64,000 nucleotides of DNA from Gracilibacillus ureilyticus (GCF_900111195.1 NZ_FOGL01000001.1:372001-436000), one strand, 5' to 3'. Shown: positions 45,154 through 54,798, counted from the stretch's first letter. Translations and numbers: made by a program. Notes: generated from the letters alone by a model not told the origin.

Positions 45154-45759
45154 TTATTTACTCATAAACATCTGTGTCCAATAGTATCCATCTGGATCAT
45201 AACCTACTCCTATATGAGTATAATTTCCATTCAATATATTTTGACGATGTCCACTGGAATTCATCCATGCCTGAACGACTTGATAAGGGGTACGCTGACC
45301 TTTTGCTATATTTTCTGCTGCCGAGCGATAGGATATGCCGAAATCCTGGATCATATTAAATGGGGATCCGTAAGTAGGACTCTGGTGACTAAAGTAATGA
45401 TTTTCGCTCATATCTACTGACTTATATCTAGCAACACGGGATAATTGCCAATCAGGTCTTAAAGGAGAGAGTCCATATTCCGCTCTTTCCTGATTAGTTA
45501 ATTGTATTACCTGATATTCTATTTTTTTAATCTGGTCAATACTTGGGATGGTTATTTTTTGACCTGGATAGATTAAATCAGGGTTTTTTAGCTGAGCATT
45601 CGCCTAGATTATTTCCGATAGTCCGATCTTATGCTTTACGGATATTTTCCATAATGTGTCTCCAGGTTGAACATAATAATTAGTTGAAGCTGCCAGTATA
45701 CCTGGAATAATTAAAAGCAGCATAGTGACAATTCCTAATGATGCAACCAACTTTTTCAT
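45154..45759 (-). pseudogene. LysM–CAP domain secreted protein interrupted by one amber codon
   Basis: The frame opens at ATG 45759 after a GGAGGG site (6 nt). It encodes a signal peptide (about 1–24), a LysM repeat beginning YYVQPGDTLWKISVKHKIG, then TAG at codon 52 (45604–45606), after which the same frame continues without any shift: the end of LysM (LKNPDLIYPGQKITIPS) and a full CAP/SCP domain (LTNQERAEYGLSPLRPDWQL, SHQSPTYGSPFNM, SAAENIAKGQ, GHRQNILNGNYTHIGVG). CAP–LysM proteins in Bacillus are secreted or spore-coat associated. A single nonsense change or a sequencing error explains it; the downstream part alone has no ribosome site. Confidence 0.85.
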
Positions 45760-45828
45760 CTGTTTCCCTCCAGTTTTTGATAATTCTATATTTTACAACC
45801 GGAAGATTTTTATTCATTTTTCTTTTCA

Positions 45829-45864
45829 TAAAAAAACCCCTTCCGAAACAGCTCGGATAGGGGG
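45829..45864 (-). terminator. terminator after spo0A
   Basis: Arms 45837–45846 and 45853–45864 with one mismatch; on the minus strand followed by seven T. It is 20 nt after the spo0A stop. Confidence 0.85.
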
Positions 45865-45883
45865 CAACATATGAAAATATATA

Positions 45884-46666
45884 TCAGGAAGCTCTATGTT
45901 CAAGTCTTAACCTGTCAGCAACCATCGCGATAAATTCGGAATTGGTTGGTTTTGCTTTTGAAACACTTACAGTATAACCAAATAAAGAAGAGATCGAATC
46001 AATATTCCCTCTGCTCCATGCGACTTCGATTGCGTGGCGAATGGCACGCTCAACTCGGGATGCAGTAGTATTAAATTTAGAAGCAATATCAGGATAAAGT
46101 ACTTTCGTTATGGAACCGAGCAATTCAATATCATTATAGACCATTGTTATCGCTTCGCGTAAATACATATACCCTTTAATATGGGCAGGGACACCAATTT
46201 CATGAATTATATTAGTAATACTTGCTTCCAGATCAAACTTTTTATGATGATGGTTTACAGCTCTTCTGTCATTACTATGGGCAGCTGTCTGAAGTCCTTT
46301 TACCTGTCTGATTTGATCTGCAAGATGCTCTAAATCAAATGGCTTTAAAATGAAATAGGAAGCTCCTAAATTCACTGCCTTTTTCGTCACATCTTCCTGG
46401 CCAAATGCTGTCAGCATAATTACATGAATTCCTTTTGTCCGTTCTGACTGCTTAATTTTACTAAGCACAGCCAATCCATCAATATGCGGCATAATAATGT
46501 CCAATATAATAACCTCTGGTTCAACTTCTTCAACCATATCGAGGCATTCTTTACCATTATAAGCTTTCCCCACTACTTCCATATCACTCTGATCTTCTAA
46601 GTATTCCTCCATAAGCTGCACAAGTTCCCTATTGTCATCAACTAACAAGACTTTCGACTTTTCCAC
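45884..46666 (-). CDS. spo0A: master sporulation response regulator Spo0A
   Basis: 260 aa. Receiver domain with D10, D11, phospho-acceptor D56 (VIILDIIMP) and ILKPFD lysine; C-terminal effector domain begins near residue 145 and contains the DNA-recognition helix region [27 protein letters not shown]. Phosphorylated Spo0A turns on sporulation genes, including spoIIA in this window. The start is GTG 46666, 7 nt from AAGGAGG. It follows spoIVB and has its own complex promoter region. Confidence 0.98.
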   Translation of the reverse strand: MEKSKVLLVDDNRELVQLMEEYLEDQSDMEVVGKAYNGKECLDMVEEVEPEVIILDIIMPHIDGLAVLSKIKQSERTKGIHVIMLTAFGQEDVTKKAVNLGASYFILKPFDLEHLADQIRQVKGLQTAAHSNDRRAVNHHHKKFDLEASITNIIHEIGVPAHIKGYMYLREAITMVYNDIELLGSITKVLYPDIASKFNTTASRVERAIRHAIEVAWSRGNIDSISSLFGYTVSVSKAKPTNSEFIAMVADRLRLEHRAS

Positions 46667-46712
46667 TAAAGTTCCTCCTTCATTTGGTCATACATTTTTT
46701 GGTATAGATAAT

Positions 46713-46741
46713 ATTTTCGACAAAAGGATAATAATTCCTTC
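46713..46741 (-). promoter_or_regulatory. sigma-H-type promoter of spo0A overlapped by a 0A box
   Basis: On the minus strand GAAGGAATT (46733–46741) fits the sigma-H −35 RnAGGAwww, an 11-bp spacer follows, and GTCGAAAAT (46713–46721) fits the −10 with one mismatch. A full 0A box TTTTGTCGAAAAT (46713–46725) covers the −10. Confidence 0.6.
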
Positions 46742-46794
46742 TTTTCTTCAGAAAAACTTTTATTATTTTCGAATTACTTGAGTTTTCTTTAATT

Positions 46795-46841
46795 TTCGAC
46801 TTAATTCTTTATTTTATATGTTCTTTCTTACAATTGTCGAA
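46795..46841. promoter_or_regulatory. distal Spo0A boxes upstream of spo0A
   Basis: A TGTCGAA core on the plus strand at 46835–46841 (in TTGTCGAAAAA) and a one-mismatch AGTCGAA on the minus strand at 46795–46801. With the box at 46716–46722 this gives three sites spread over 125 bp, comparable to the multi-operator spo0A promoter of B. subtilis. Confidence 0.6.
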
Positions 46842-46892
46842 AAATCTTTAAGCTTTAGTAAATTATAACAACTAAATAGATATGTAACAAGT

Positions 46893-46921
46893 AAAAGGTT
46901 ACCATATTTTATGGCAACCTT
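46893..46921 (-). terminator. terminator after spoIVB
   Basis: 11-bp arms 46895–46905 and 46911–46921 (one mismatch); on the minus strand followed by TTTTAC. It lies 5 nt after the spoIVB stop. Confidence 0.7.
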
Positions 46922-46925
46922 AAGA

Positions 46926-48206
46926 TTAACTGGCTTTATCTGATTGTTTGTATATATCTATACCTGCCTCATTTAACATCCACTCGATATGGACACCATA
47001 ACCGCTTGTTGGATCATTTACAAAGACGTGAGTAACCGCACCAATTAAACGTCCATTCTGAATAATTGGGCTTCCGCTCATCCCCTGGACAATACCGCCA
47101 GTTGCATCTAAAAGTCTCTTGTCTGTTATCTTTACAATCATACCTTTTGTTGCCGGCGCTTCCTGTACGACATTATTCACAATTTCTACGTCAAAAGCCT
47201 CTACTTCCTCACCTTCAATAACGGTTAATATTTGAGCTTTACCTTCTTTCACCTGACTGGGTAAGGCGATGGGAAGTGGTTCCGACCATTTATTTTTCTC
47301 CGGAGTACTGTCTAATGCTCCAAAGATTCCAAAAGGGGTATTTTTTGTTATATTCCCAAGCTTTGAATCATTCACATCAAATTCTGCCCGCTTCTCACCA
47401 GGGATACCATTCTCACCTTTTTTTATTTCTTTAACTGTTGAATTCACAATGGAACCATTATGGATCTCTACAGGTTTCCTTGTATCCATATCGGAAATAA
47501 TATGTCCTAATGCACCATATTTTTTTGATTGTGGATCATAGAATGTCATTGTTCCAATACCTGCTGCAGAATCACGGATATATAAACCGATACGATAATC
47601 ATTGTCGTTTTTATCTAACTGAGGTTTTAGACTAGTTTCTATAGTTTTATTCCCTCGTTTCAGCTTTATTTCCAATGGACTGTTATTTTTTCCTGCCTGT
47701 TTGACAAGAGGGGCGACTTCTTCCATTTTCCTGATCGATTGGTCATTAATTTGAATAATACTGTCACCTACTTTAATATTTGCATCTTCACCAGGTGATT
47801 TATCGCCATCTTCTGTTGGAACAATATGATGGCCAACAACAAGAACACCCTCCGTGTGTAAATTAATACCGATTGATTGCCCACCCGGAACGACATAATA
47901 ATCATCATATACGGAAATGTCTACTTTCTTTAAAGGAATATTGGAAAATGTGTAAATTACTTCCGTATCGCCACTTTCTTCAGCGTACGGCATAATATCT
48001 GCAGCGGTTCTTGCATGAGAATTTTCTGTTGTTGTCACGGTAACAGCATCTCCTAAGTTGGGTAACTGAATCTGATCGATGCTGTTAAATACTTTCATTT
48101 GGCTGGGGATCGAAAGATATATTTGAAATGGTGTAACCAAAGGTAGTGTCAATAAAGAGACAAGGAGTATTAATCCTATAATTTTTCTAATCCAGTCATT
48201 TTTCAT
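46926..48206 (-). CDS. spoIVB: SpoIVB signalling peptidase
   Basis: 426 aa. Serine protease secreted from the forespore that cleaves SpoIVFA and so starts pro-sigma-K processing. One membrane anchor (about 8–30), a PDZ domain (about 108–195) and an SA-clan protease domain with H235 (GALGHIISD), D362 and S377 in GMSGSP, matching the known triad spacing. GGAGGG precedes the ATG at about 7 nt. It lies between recN and spo0A as in B. subtilis; a long palindrome sits directly upstream. Confidence 0.95.
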   Translation of the reverse strand: MKNDWIRKIIGLILLVSLLTLPLVTPFQIYLSIPSQMKVFNSIDQIQLPNLGDAVTVTTTENSHARTAADIMPYAEESGDTEVIYTFSNIPLKKVDISVYDDYYVVPGGQSIGINLHTEGVLVVGHHIVPTEDGDKSPGEDANIKVGDSIIQINDQSIRKMEEVAPLVKQAGKNNSPLEIKLKRGNKTIETSLKPQLDKNDNDYRIGLYIRDSAAGIGTMTFYDPQSKKYGALGHIISDMDTRKPVEIHNGSIVNSTVKEIKKGENGIPGEKRAEFDVNDSKLGNITKNTPFGIFGALDSTPEKNKWSEPLPIALPSQVKEGKAQILTVIEGEEVEAFDVEIVNNVVQEAPATKGMIVKITDKRLLDATGGIVQGMSGSPIIQNGRLIGAVTHVFVNDPTSGYGVHIEWMLNEAGIDIYKQSDKAS

Positions 48207-48221
48207 TACATCACCCTCCTT

Positions 48222-48249
48222 GTTATACAGATCATGATATCTGTATAAC
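48222..48249. promoter_or_regulatory. 28-bp palindrome directly upstream of the spoIVB ribosome site
   Basis: Perfect 11-bp arms (48222–48232 and 48239–48249) around a 6-bp centre; the edge is 2–3 nt from the GGAGGG of spoIVB. It could be an operator or a 5′-UTR hairpin. A second, weaker hairpin (48265–48284, 8-bp arms, one mismatch) lies just upstream and may act as a recN terminator. The remaining gap to 48416 holds no supported gene. Confidence 0.55.
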
Positions 48250-48416
48250 TAATTTGGCCTTTGAAACGGTTTTTTAAACCCGTTAAACATAGCAATTTCT
48301 TGTGATGTTTTCCACTTTTCTTAGAAAAACCTGGCTTGGTATAATGATGAATAAAGTATTACAAGCCTGATTTTTCAATGGGTGTTTTCGTATGAAAAAA
48401 TCATGGATTATTCTAA

Positions 48417-50147
48417 TTATTTGTTCTTTAATTGTTTATTCCCTTCAATTAATTCTTTTGCGTGTAATTTTGAGGCATCAGTTAACTCAGTACCTGTCAT
48501 CATCTTACCTATCTCAGCAATACGTCCATCAAGATCCAGTTCTTTAACAATTGTATGAGTGCGGTCGTTTTTAACTTTTTTCTCTATTTTTAAATGGGTG
48601 TCTGCGATGGACGCTACTTGTGGCAGATGAGATATACATAATACTTGCGAACCGATGGAAATGTTATATATTTTCTCAGCCATTGCTTGAGCAACTCTTC
48701 CGCTAACTCCTGTATCAACTTCATCAAAAATGACACTTGTAAGCCCTTGGTGTTTAGCGAAAATGTTTTTAAGTGCTAACATAATACGAGACATCTCTCC
48801 ACCTGATGCAATCTTATGCAATGGTTTAGGTGGTTCCCCGGGATTAGTGGATATAGAGAATTGAACATGGTCTATTCCTTTCTCCGTTGCTCTTACAGAA
48901 ACACCATCTAAATTTAAATGCTCGGATCCGCCGTTATTTATTATATTAACATCCACTTTAAACTGGGATTTTTCCAAATATAATTCTTTTAGTTCACTTA
49001 AAACAGCTTTCTCTAACTGATTCGCAGCTCTTAGGCGCAGGTCATGAAGATTTTTCGCCTCCAGCAGTAAATCCTGAGACATTCCTTCGAGCCGCTTTTC
49101 CAACATTTGAATATGTTGGTCATTGTTCTCTATTTCATTTAATTCTTCTTCCACTTTAGCACTATACTCCAATATTTCTTCAACATTTGAGCCATATTTT
49201 CGCTTTAACTGGTTTATTTCATTTAATCTTGACTCAATAATCTGTAAGCGCTCAGGATCAAACTCCATCCCGTCAATCTGTTGTCTCATTTTATAAGATA
49301 ATTCCTCAATAATATAATAATGGTCAATAAACTGATCATAAATTTCTTTTATATCCTGATTATTTTCCCCAGCTATCTCAAGATGATTCGAAGTAAGGGA
49401 CAGCCAGTCCAAGGCACGCTGCTCACCATGCAAACCATTATATGCATCCGTAATGTTCTGGTATATTTTTTCAAAATTTTGCAATGTATTTCTTTCTTCA
49501 AGTAAAGATTCATCTTCATTTGGTATTAAGTTAGCTGATTGTATTTCAGTTAGCTGAAATTGCAGTAAATCGAGACGCTGTGCTAATTCTTTTTCATTTT
49601 TATTTTGACTTTGATATTTTTTTAGTAAAGTCTTCCACTTGGTATAAATTGTCTTGTATTCATTCATAAAACCAGGTTGGGTTGTTTGAAAATAATAATC
49701 CAGTAATTCAATGTGTTTTTCCGGGTCTAATAATGCCTGTGTCTCGTGTTGACTGTGAATGTCCAGGAGTAATTGACCAATTTCCTTTAATATGCCTAGT
49801 GTTGTCAGTTTACCATTAATACGGCAAATACTCTTTCCTGACTGGGAAATTGTCCGGTGGAGAACTACCATCTGGTCCTCCCTTATCTCAATACCTAATT
49901 GTTCAGCTTTTTCGTATACCGGATGATCCACTTCTTCAATGATAAAGAGTCCCTCTAAAACGGCTTTTTTCTCACCATGCCGGATATATTCTACAGACCC
50001 TCTGCCACCTGTTAACAAACTAAGAGCATCAATGATGATTGATTTCCCCGCACCCGTTTCCCCTGTCAGGACTGTAAGCCCTTTTTGGAAAGTAATCGAT
50101 AAACGATCGATAATTGCAAAATTTTCAATCGACAGTTCTGTTAACAT
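48417..50147 (-). CDS. recN: DNA repair protein RecN
   Basis: 576 aa SMC-like ATPase acting early in double-strand break repair. Walker A GETGAGKS (about 29–36), long coiled coils (about 150–370), signature LHKIASGGEMSRIMLALK (about 428–445) and Walker B TSVIFDEVDTGVSG (about 456–469). Near-normal length. It follows argR by 16 nt, the conserved Firmicute order. Confidence 0.96.
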   Translation of the reverse strand: MLTELSIENFAIIDRLSITFQKGLTVLTGETGAGKSIIIDALSLLTGGRGSVEYIRHGEKKAVLEGLFIIEEVDHPVYEKAEQLGIEIREDQMVVLHRTISQSGKSICRINGKLTTLGILKEIGQLLLDIHSQHETQALLDPEKHIELLDYYFQTTQPGFMNEYKTIYTKWKTLLKKYQSQNKNEKELAQRLDLLQFQLTEIQSANLIPNEDESLLEERNTLQNFEKIYQNITDAYNGLHGEQRALDWLSLTSNHLEIAGENNQDIKEIYDQFIDHYYIIEELSYKMRQQIDGMEFDPERLQIIESRLNEINQLKRKYGSNVEEILEYSAKVEEELNEIENNDQHIQMLEKRLEGMSQDLLLEAKNLHDLRLRAANQLEKAVLSELKELYLEKSQFKVDVNIINNGGSEHLNLDGVSVRATEKGIDHVQFSISTNPGEPPKPLHKIASGGEMSRIMLALKNIFAKHQGLTSVIFDEVDTGVSGRVAQAMAEKIYNISIGSQVLCISHLPQVASIADTHLKIEKKVKNDRTHTIVKELDLDGRIAEIGKMMTGTELTDASKLHAKELIEGNKQLKNK

Positions 50148-50163
50148 TTTAACACCCCTATAA

Positions 50164-50613
50164 CTAAAGCATTTCTAGAAACTGATTCTTTATTTTTTCC
50201 GCATCGTCTACTGTTTTGCATATAATAAGAATGGTATCATCTCCGCAAATGGTTCCAATAATTTCTTCCCAGCTTAAATTATCAATTAATGCACCCATTG
50301 CCTGTGCATTCCCCGGCAGGGTTTTCATTACTATAAAATGCGTTGCTGTGTCAATACTAACAAAGGCATCCATAATAAATCTTCTTAACTTATTTAATGG
50401 GTTGAATTTCTGGTCAGCAGGCAAGCTGTATTTATACTTACCCTCAGAAGTGGGAACTTTAACTAAATGAAGTTCTTTAATATCACGGGATATTGTTGCC
50501 TGTGTAATGGTATATCCTAGATCTTTGAAATGGACAACCAAGTCATCCTGTGTTTCTACTTCATTTTCGGTTATAATTTCTCTTATTTTAATATGTCTTT
50601 GCGCCTTATTCAT
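50164..50613 (-). CDS. argR: arginine repressor ArgR/AhrC
   Basis: About 149 aa. The N-terminal winged helix ([38 protein letters not shown]) binds ARG boxes; the C-terminal domain ([29 protein letters not shown]) binds arginine and hexamerises. It represses arginine synthesis and activates catabolism. The ATG at 50613 has GGAGGA at 7 nt; in-frame starts at 50643 and 50619 are less well placed. It lies between tlyA and recN as in Bacillus. Confidence 0.95.
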   Translation of the reverse strand: MNKAQRHIKIREIITENEVETQDDLVVHFKDLGYTITQATISRDIKELHLVKVPTSEGKYKYSLPADQKFNPLNKLRRFIMDAFVSIDTATHFIVMKTLPGNAQAMGALIDNLSWEEIIGTICGDDTILIICKTVDDAEKIKNQFLEML

Positions 50614-50651
50614 CAACATATCCTCCAAGTTAAAGATTGTCATACGAAAAT

Positions 50652-50672
50652 GGACTACCTTATCCGTAGTCC
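50652..50672 (-). terminator. hairpin between tlyA and argR
   Basis: Perfect 7-bp arms 50652–50658 and 50666–50672; on the minus strand followed by ATTTTC, so termination is probably partial. Confidence 0.5.
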
Positions 50673-50674
50673 AA

Positions 50675-51496
50675 TTACTTATTCGTCAATTCCTGATGTG
50701 CTTCCGTAACTACACGATCTACTTCTTCAGGTAAATTTTCATGTTTATTACTGTGGCTTCCTTTTTTTAACCATGCAAGAAATTCAATATTCCCGTCCCC
50801 ACCTGTTATGGGCGAGAAGGTTAAACCCGAAATCGAAAAACCAATGTTTTTAGCAAATGTTAAGATGTTTACACCTACTTGTTTGTGTACATCAGGATCT
50901 CTCACTATTCCTTTTTTTCCAACTTGATCTCTTCCAGCTTCAAATTGGGGTTTGATTAAGATAATGCAATCACTTTGTTCACTTAAAATATTATACAATG
51001 GCTCTAATATTAATCGTAAGGAAATGAAAGAGACATCCACCGTTGCAAAATCAGGCGTCTCATACTTTAACATATCGGGGGTTACATGCCTGAAGTTAGT
51101 TCTCTCCATAACCACTACCCTTGGATCATTTCTCAGTTTCCAATCCAGTTGATTATAGCCAACATCTATTGCATAACTAAGTTTGACACCATTTTGTAAA
51201 CCACAATCAGTAAACCCGCCTGTTGAAGAACCTACATCTACCATAATTCGATTATCAAGTGAAATGTTAAAAAATTTTAGTGCTTTCTCCAATTTCAGAC
51301 CACCACGGCCCACATATGGTATTAATTTTCCTTTAACTTCTAGCGGGATATCATCATCGACCTTGGTACCCGGCTTTTCCAGCCTGATTCCTTTAGAAAA
51401 AACCAAGCCAGCCATAATTGTTCTTTTCGCTTTTTCTCTGGTTTCAATCAGACCTCGATCGACGATTAACTGGTCCAGACGAATTTTTTTACTCAT
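50675..51496 (-). CDS. tlyA: TlyA family rRNA 2′-O-methyltransferase
   Basis: 273 aa. S4 RNA-binding domain (1–60, [22 protein letters not shown]) followed by an FtsJ/RrmJ-like SAM domain with [20 protein letters not shown] (about 89–108), [12 protein letters not shown] and [21 protein letters not shown]. In other bacteria TlyA 2′-O-methylates 16S and/or 23S rRNA; in B. subtilis the gene is yqxC. It starts 7 nt after the dxs stop. Confidence 0.93.
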   Translation of the reverse strand: MSKKIRLDQLIVDRGLIETREKAKRTIMAGLVFSKGIRLEKPGTKVDDDIPLEVKGKLIPYVGRGGLKLEKALKFFNISLDNRIMVDVGSSTGGFTDCGLQNGVKLSYAIDVGYNQLDWKLRNDPRVVVMERTNFRHVTPDMLKYETPDFATVDVSFISLRLILEPLYNILSEQSDCIILIKPQFEAGRDQVGKKGIVRDPDVHKQVGVNILTFAKNIGFSISGLTFSPITGGDGNIEFLAWLKKGSHSNKHENLPEEVDRVVTEAHQELTNK

Positions 51497-51503
51497 CTAC
51501 TTA

Positions 51504-53402
51504 TCATGCCCTTTTTTTATTATTCTTTTGTGGTTGCATTAAATAGTTCATTTCTTTTATAACATTATCCTCTGTCAAACCGATTTCTTCCAGTAATTTA
51601 TCAACATTTCCATGTTCAATAAATCGATCAGGTATTCCCATCCGTTTCATTTTTGGATAATAATTATGCTCTTCCGCAAATTCTAATACCGCACTTCCGA
51701 ATCCACCTTGAAGTATTGATTCTTCAATCGTTAAAACAGGAATATTCCGTTTCATAATTTCGTGCAGCATTTCTGTATCCATTGGTTTTATAAAACGAGC
51801 ATTTACTACTTCCACATTTACACCATTTTTCTTCAACTTTTTACTAGCCGAAAGTGCCATTTCAACGGTTGTCCCGAAAGTCAATATGACAGCATCCGTC
51901 CCTTTCTCCAATACTTCCCATTTCCCAATCGGTATAGAGTGAAATTCTTCTTCCATCGGTACTCCAAGTCCGTTACCACGTGGAAAACGAAGAGCAATTG
52001 GACCATCATTATAATTCATGGCAGTATAGACCATGTGTTGACATTCATTTTCGTCCTTTGGCATCATTAATACTAAATTAGGTAAATGACGCAAGAAGGA
52101 GATATCAAAAACGCCCTGATGCGTTTCCCCATCTGCTCCAACAAGCCCGGACCGATCAATTCCGAATGCCACATTCAGATTTTGCCTGCACACATCATGG
52201 ACCATCTGGTCGTAGGCACGTTGGAGAAATGTTGAATATATTGCTACAAAAGGTTTCATCCCCTGTGTCGCCATACCAGCTGCCATTGTGACAGCGTGCT
52301 GTTCTGCAATCCCAACATCAAATAGACGATCTGGATAACGTTTCTGAAATTTCTCTAACTTTGACCCAAGGATCATCGCAGGGGTGATTACAGCAACTCT
52401 GTTATCTAATTCAGCTACTTTCTCAACCGCATCACTAACCACCTGACTCCAAGCCGGTTTATTGTCAACGGGTTTAATTTTTTCACCAGAATCAATTTTA
52501 TATGGACCGACACCATGCCATTTATCTTTTTTGTCCGTCTCAGCAGGTTGATAACCTTTCCCCTTCTTGGTAATTACATGAATTAATACCGGACCATCCG
52601 TTTTAGCAGCGTACTGCAGATTTTCTTCCAGATCTTTAAAATCGTGTCCATCAACTGGACCAAAATAAGTAAAGCCAAATTCCTCAAAAAGCATACCAGG
52701 AACCATAAAATATTTCATACTATCTTTTACGCGCTCAGCAGTTTGCGCAATTTTACCACCGACTGCCGGAATGCGTTTCATTAAGTATTCAATTTCATCT
52801 TTTACACGATTGTATTTACCCGCACTGCGCATTCTCCCTAGCGCTTTGTGCAGTGCCCCTACATTTCCAGCAATAGACATTTCATTATCATTGAGGATTA
52901 CAGTTAATTTCTTTTTTTCATGGCCGATATGATTTAGTGCTTCTAAAGCCATACCACCTGTTAGAGCGCCGTCCCCAATTATCGGTACAACGGCGTTCTT
53001 TTCATTCTTCAAGTCTCTTGCAGCAGCCATACCCATGGCTGCAGATAAAGAGGTGGAACTATGACCAGTTTCCCAAACATCATGTTCACTCTCAGACATT
53101 TTCGGAAAACCGCAAAGACCTTTGTATTGACGCAATGTGTCAAATTGGTCTGTTCTGCCTGTTAACATTTTATGAATATAGGATTGATGACCTACATCAA
53201 AAATAAGCTTATCATACGGACTATTAAAGTGTTTGTGTAAAGCTAAAGTTAACTCCACGACACCAAGGTTCGCTCCTAAGTGTCCACCTGTTACAGATAG
53301 TTTCTCAATTAAAAACTGGCGAATATGCATCGCAAGTTCCTCTAATTCTTCCACCGACAATTGTTTTAAAAATTTGGGATCTTTCATTTTGGTAAGGTCC
53401 AC
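51504..53402 (-). CDS. dxs: 1-deoxy-D-xylulose-5-phosphate synthase
   Basis: About 632 aa. ThDP enzyme joining pyruvate and glyceraldehyde-3-phosphate in the first step of the MEP isoprenoid pathway. [18 protein letters not shown] with the following LNDNEMSI is the ThDP site; [29 protein letters not shown] and [17 protein letters not shown] are conserved. The GTG at 53402, 9 nt from GGGAGG, gives an N-terminus [19 protein letters not shown] that lines up with B. subtilis Dxs. The in-frame ATG at 53429 has no ribosome site. It follows the OapA-like gene. Confidence 0.95.
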   Translation of the reverse strand: MDLTKMKDPKFLKQLSVEELEELAMHIRQFLIEKLSVTGGHLGANLGVVELTLALHKHFNSPYDKLIFDVGHQSYIHKMLTGRTDQFDTLRQYKGLCGFPKMSESEHDVWETGHSSTSLSAAMGMAAARDLKNEKNAVVPIIGDGALTGGMALEALNHIGHEKKKLTVILNDNEMSIAGNVGALHKALGRMRSAGKYNRVKDEIEYLMKRIPAVGGKIAQTAERVKDSMKYFMVPGMLFEEFGFTYFGPVDGHDFKDLEENLQYAAKTDGPVLIHVITKKGKGYQPAETDKKDKWHGVGPYKIDSGEKIKPVDNKPAWSQVVSDAVEKVAELDNRVAVITPAMILGSKLEKFQKRYPDRLFDVGIAEQHAVTMAAGMATQGMKPFVAIYSTFLQRAYDQMVHDVCRQNLNVAFGIDRSGLVGADGETHQGVFDISFLRHLPNLVLMMPKDENECQHMVYTAMNYNDGPIALRFPRGNGLGVPMEEEFHSIPIGKWEVLEKGTDAVILTFGTTVEMALSASKKLKKNGVNVEVVNARFIKPMDTEMLHEIMKRNIPVLTIEESILQGGFGSAVLEFAEEHNYYPKMKRMGIPDRFIEHGNVDKLLEEIGLTEDNVIKEMNYLMQPQKNNKKRA

Positions 53403-53510
53403 AAGCGGTGTCCTCCCTACTTCATTCATTTTAGTTACTTATCATCTGAATTATTAAATTCCTCATTCCCGAATCTAACAGCAAAAAAACGGAAACACGA
53501 AACTTGTCTA

Positions 53511-54086
53511 TTATTTTGACAATACTTTTATTTTAAGCTTATTCTCCAGGAATGCAATGATTTTACCAACAGTATAAATAATCCTGGTGGATGAATGTAT
53601 TGCCAGATACTTCCCTAAAGCTTTTCCTCCAACCGTTAGTGCAGCCACTAAGCTTGTTAAAAATACACTTAACGACAAATGTAACGTGGTACCTTCACTA
53701 TAACCGAAATTATTCGAAATTTGCAAGATAACAATAGCAGAGGCAGTTCCGCTAATTATACCAGAAATATCCCCAATTACATCATTACAGAAGCTTGCAA
53801 ATCGATCTGCATTCCTGACAATGGCAATTGCCTGCCTGGCACCGCTTACCTTCTCTGCTGCCATTGCATGAAATGGCACCTCATCTGCTGCTGTTGCAGC
53901 GATACCGAGCATATCAAAGAAAACACCTATTAATACGATAACTAAAACAATTAATAAGCCAACAATTGACATGACACCGCTTAAGACAGATGATGAAACA
54001 ATTGAAAAAATAGCCGCTAGCACAAATGTGATAACGGCAATACTCAAACTAAATTTTATCGACTTTTGCAATTGAGTCTTATTCAT
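53511..54086 (-). CDS. oapA: OLE-associated membrane protein A (OapA), CorB/DUF21-like
   Basis: 191 aa with about four membrane segments (about 12–34, 36–58, 105–125, 134–153). The central FFDMLGIAATAADEVPFHAMAAEKV and FCNDVIGDISGIISGTAS resemble the membrane domain of CorB/CNNM-type transporters without CBS domains. Its position directly after OLE RNA and before dxs is that of OapA, which binds OLE RNA as a dimer and places it at the membrane in Halalkalibacterium (Bacillus) halodurans. GAGGT lies 6 nt before the ATG. B. subtilis has no gene here. Confidence 0.88.
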   Translation of the reverse strand: MNKTQLQKSIKFSLSIAVITFVLAAIFSIVSSSVLSGVMSIVGLLIVLVIVLIGVFFDMLGIAATAADEVPFHAMAAEKVSGARQAIAIVRNADRFASFCNDVIGDISGIISGTASAIVILQISNNFGYSEGTTLHLSLSVFLTSLVAALTVGGKALGKYLAIHSSTRIIYTVGKIIAFLENKLKIKVLSK

Positions 54087-54130
54087 AAACTTACCTCATT
54101 TAAGTAAATCATTCTATTTTATATAAGCCA

Positions 54131-54150
54131 CCATTATGTATTAATAATGG
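54131..54150 (-). repeat. hairpin at the 3′ edge of the OLE RNA region
   Basis: Perfect 7-bp arms (54131–54137, 54144–54150) with a 6-nt loop, 45 nt before the oapA start. It has no strong T-run; it may mark the RNA 3′ end by processing or modulate read-through to oapA and dxs. Confidence 0.4.
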
Positions 54151-54154
54151 AATG

Positions 54155-54760
54155 GTCATTTATGCAGTAAAAACTGCGGCTTAGGTCCAGTAGGTTTTCC
54201 CAGACAGATACCGAATGTTGCCATTCTGGCGGTTCCCCTTTAAATCTGTCTTAGCGTTGTCACCAACAGCTAGACTGGATTACCACTTAGTCCACACTAT
54301 AATCCCGCATAAATGTCTTGAACAGAACAGCCTAGGAGATTTCCTCAACAACCTTTAACCATTTCCTAGCCTCTTTTGCAGTACGAATTTCATACAGAAA
54401 AACATGTCCTGATTAGTGGCCACCTAATCAGAACACTTTATTGCCTGTAATCCCCTTCGTACCACTCAAGGCAGGCTACGCTGCTCACAAAGATCCCGAT
54501 CCTTGTTAAAGCAGGTTCATACCCCATTCCATTCTCGCCCCTTGGCTAAGTGACAAAAACAGAGATGGGCCTCCGCGGAAGAAGGGTCTTCGCCCACATG
54601 CCTTTGTGGATCGCCCTTCAACCTTAACTCCCAGCATCGACCCAAGGCTGGGCGCCTCAAGCCAACACAAGGAACTTCATCGATGTGCCCTTTGGCGGAT
54701 TTTTAGGCCCGCCTTCAGAAATGGAGGATTGACTAGGATACTGCACCATTCCGTATTTAT
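54155..54760 (-). ncRNA. ole: OLE RNA (ornate, large, extremophilic)
   Basis: A roughly 0.6-kb stretch without a credible ORF, clearly GC-richer than its surroundings, with many local inverted repeats (for example TCTGATTAGGTGGCCACTAATCAGGA read on the minus strand, about 54407–54433, and a hairpin GCAG…CTGC near 54155–54170). It lies between ispA and the OapA-like gene, exactly the locus of OLE RNA in extremophilic Firmicutes. A promoter TTGAGT–17–TATAAT (54767–54795) places the 5′ end near 54760. The 3′ end is set by family size and is approximate. OLE forms a membrane ribonucleoprotein with OapA and other proteins linked to cold, alcohol, Mg and carbon/energy-stress responses. Confidence 0.9.
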
Positions 54761-54766
54761 ATTTAT

Positions 54767-54795
54767 ATTATACCATTAAATTAAGTTTTACTCAA
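54767..54795 (-). promoter_or_regulatory. promoter of OLE RNA–oapA–dxs
   Basis: On the minus strand TTGAGT (54790–54795), a 17-bp spacer and a perfect TATAAT (54767–54772), starting 3 nt after the ispA stop. Confidence 0.75.
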
Positions 54796-54798
54796 TCC

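Noticed and set aside
45154-45411. An independent 85-aa gene from the internal ATG of the CAP domain
   Set aside because: No ribosome site, no signal peptide and a truncated domain; the frame is the continuation of the LysM–CAP gene beyond the amber codon.
48392-48544. Plus-strand 50-codon ORF starting MKKSWIILIICSLIVYSLQL
   Set aside because: It looks like a signal peptide, but it has no ribosome site and nearly all of it is antisense to the end of recN; the hydrophobicity comes from the complementary strand.
54155-54760. RNase P RNA, tmRNA or rRNA fragment as an alternative to OLE RNA
   Set aside because: Size alone would allow RNase P or tmRNA, but no tmRNA peptide tag or RNase P core was recognised, and the ispA–OapA–dxs setting is specific to OLE.
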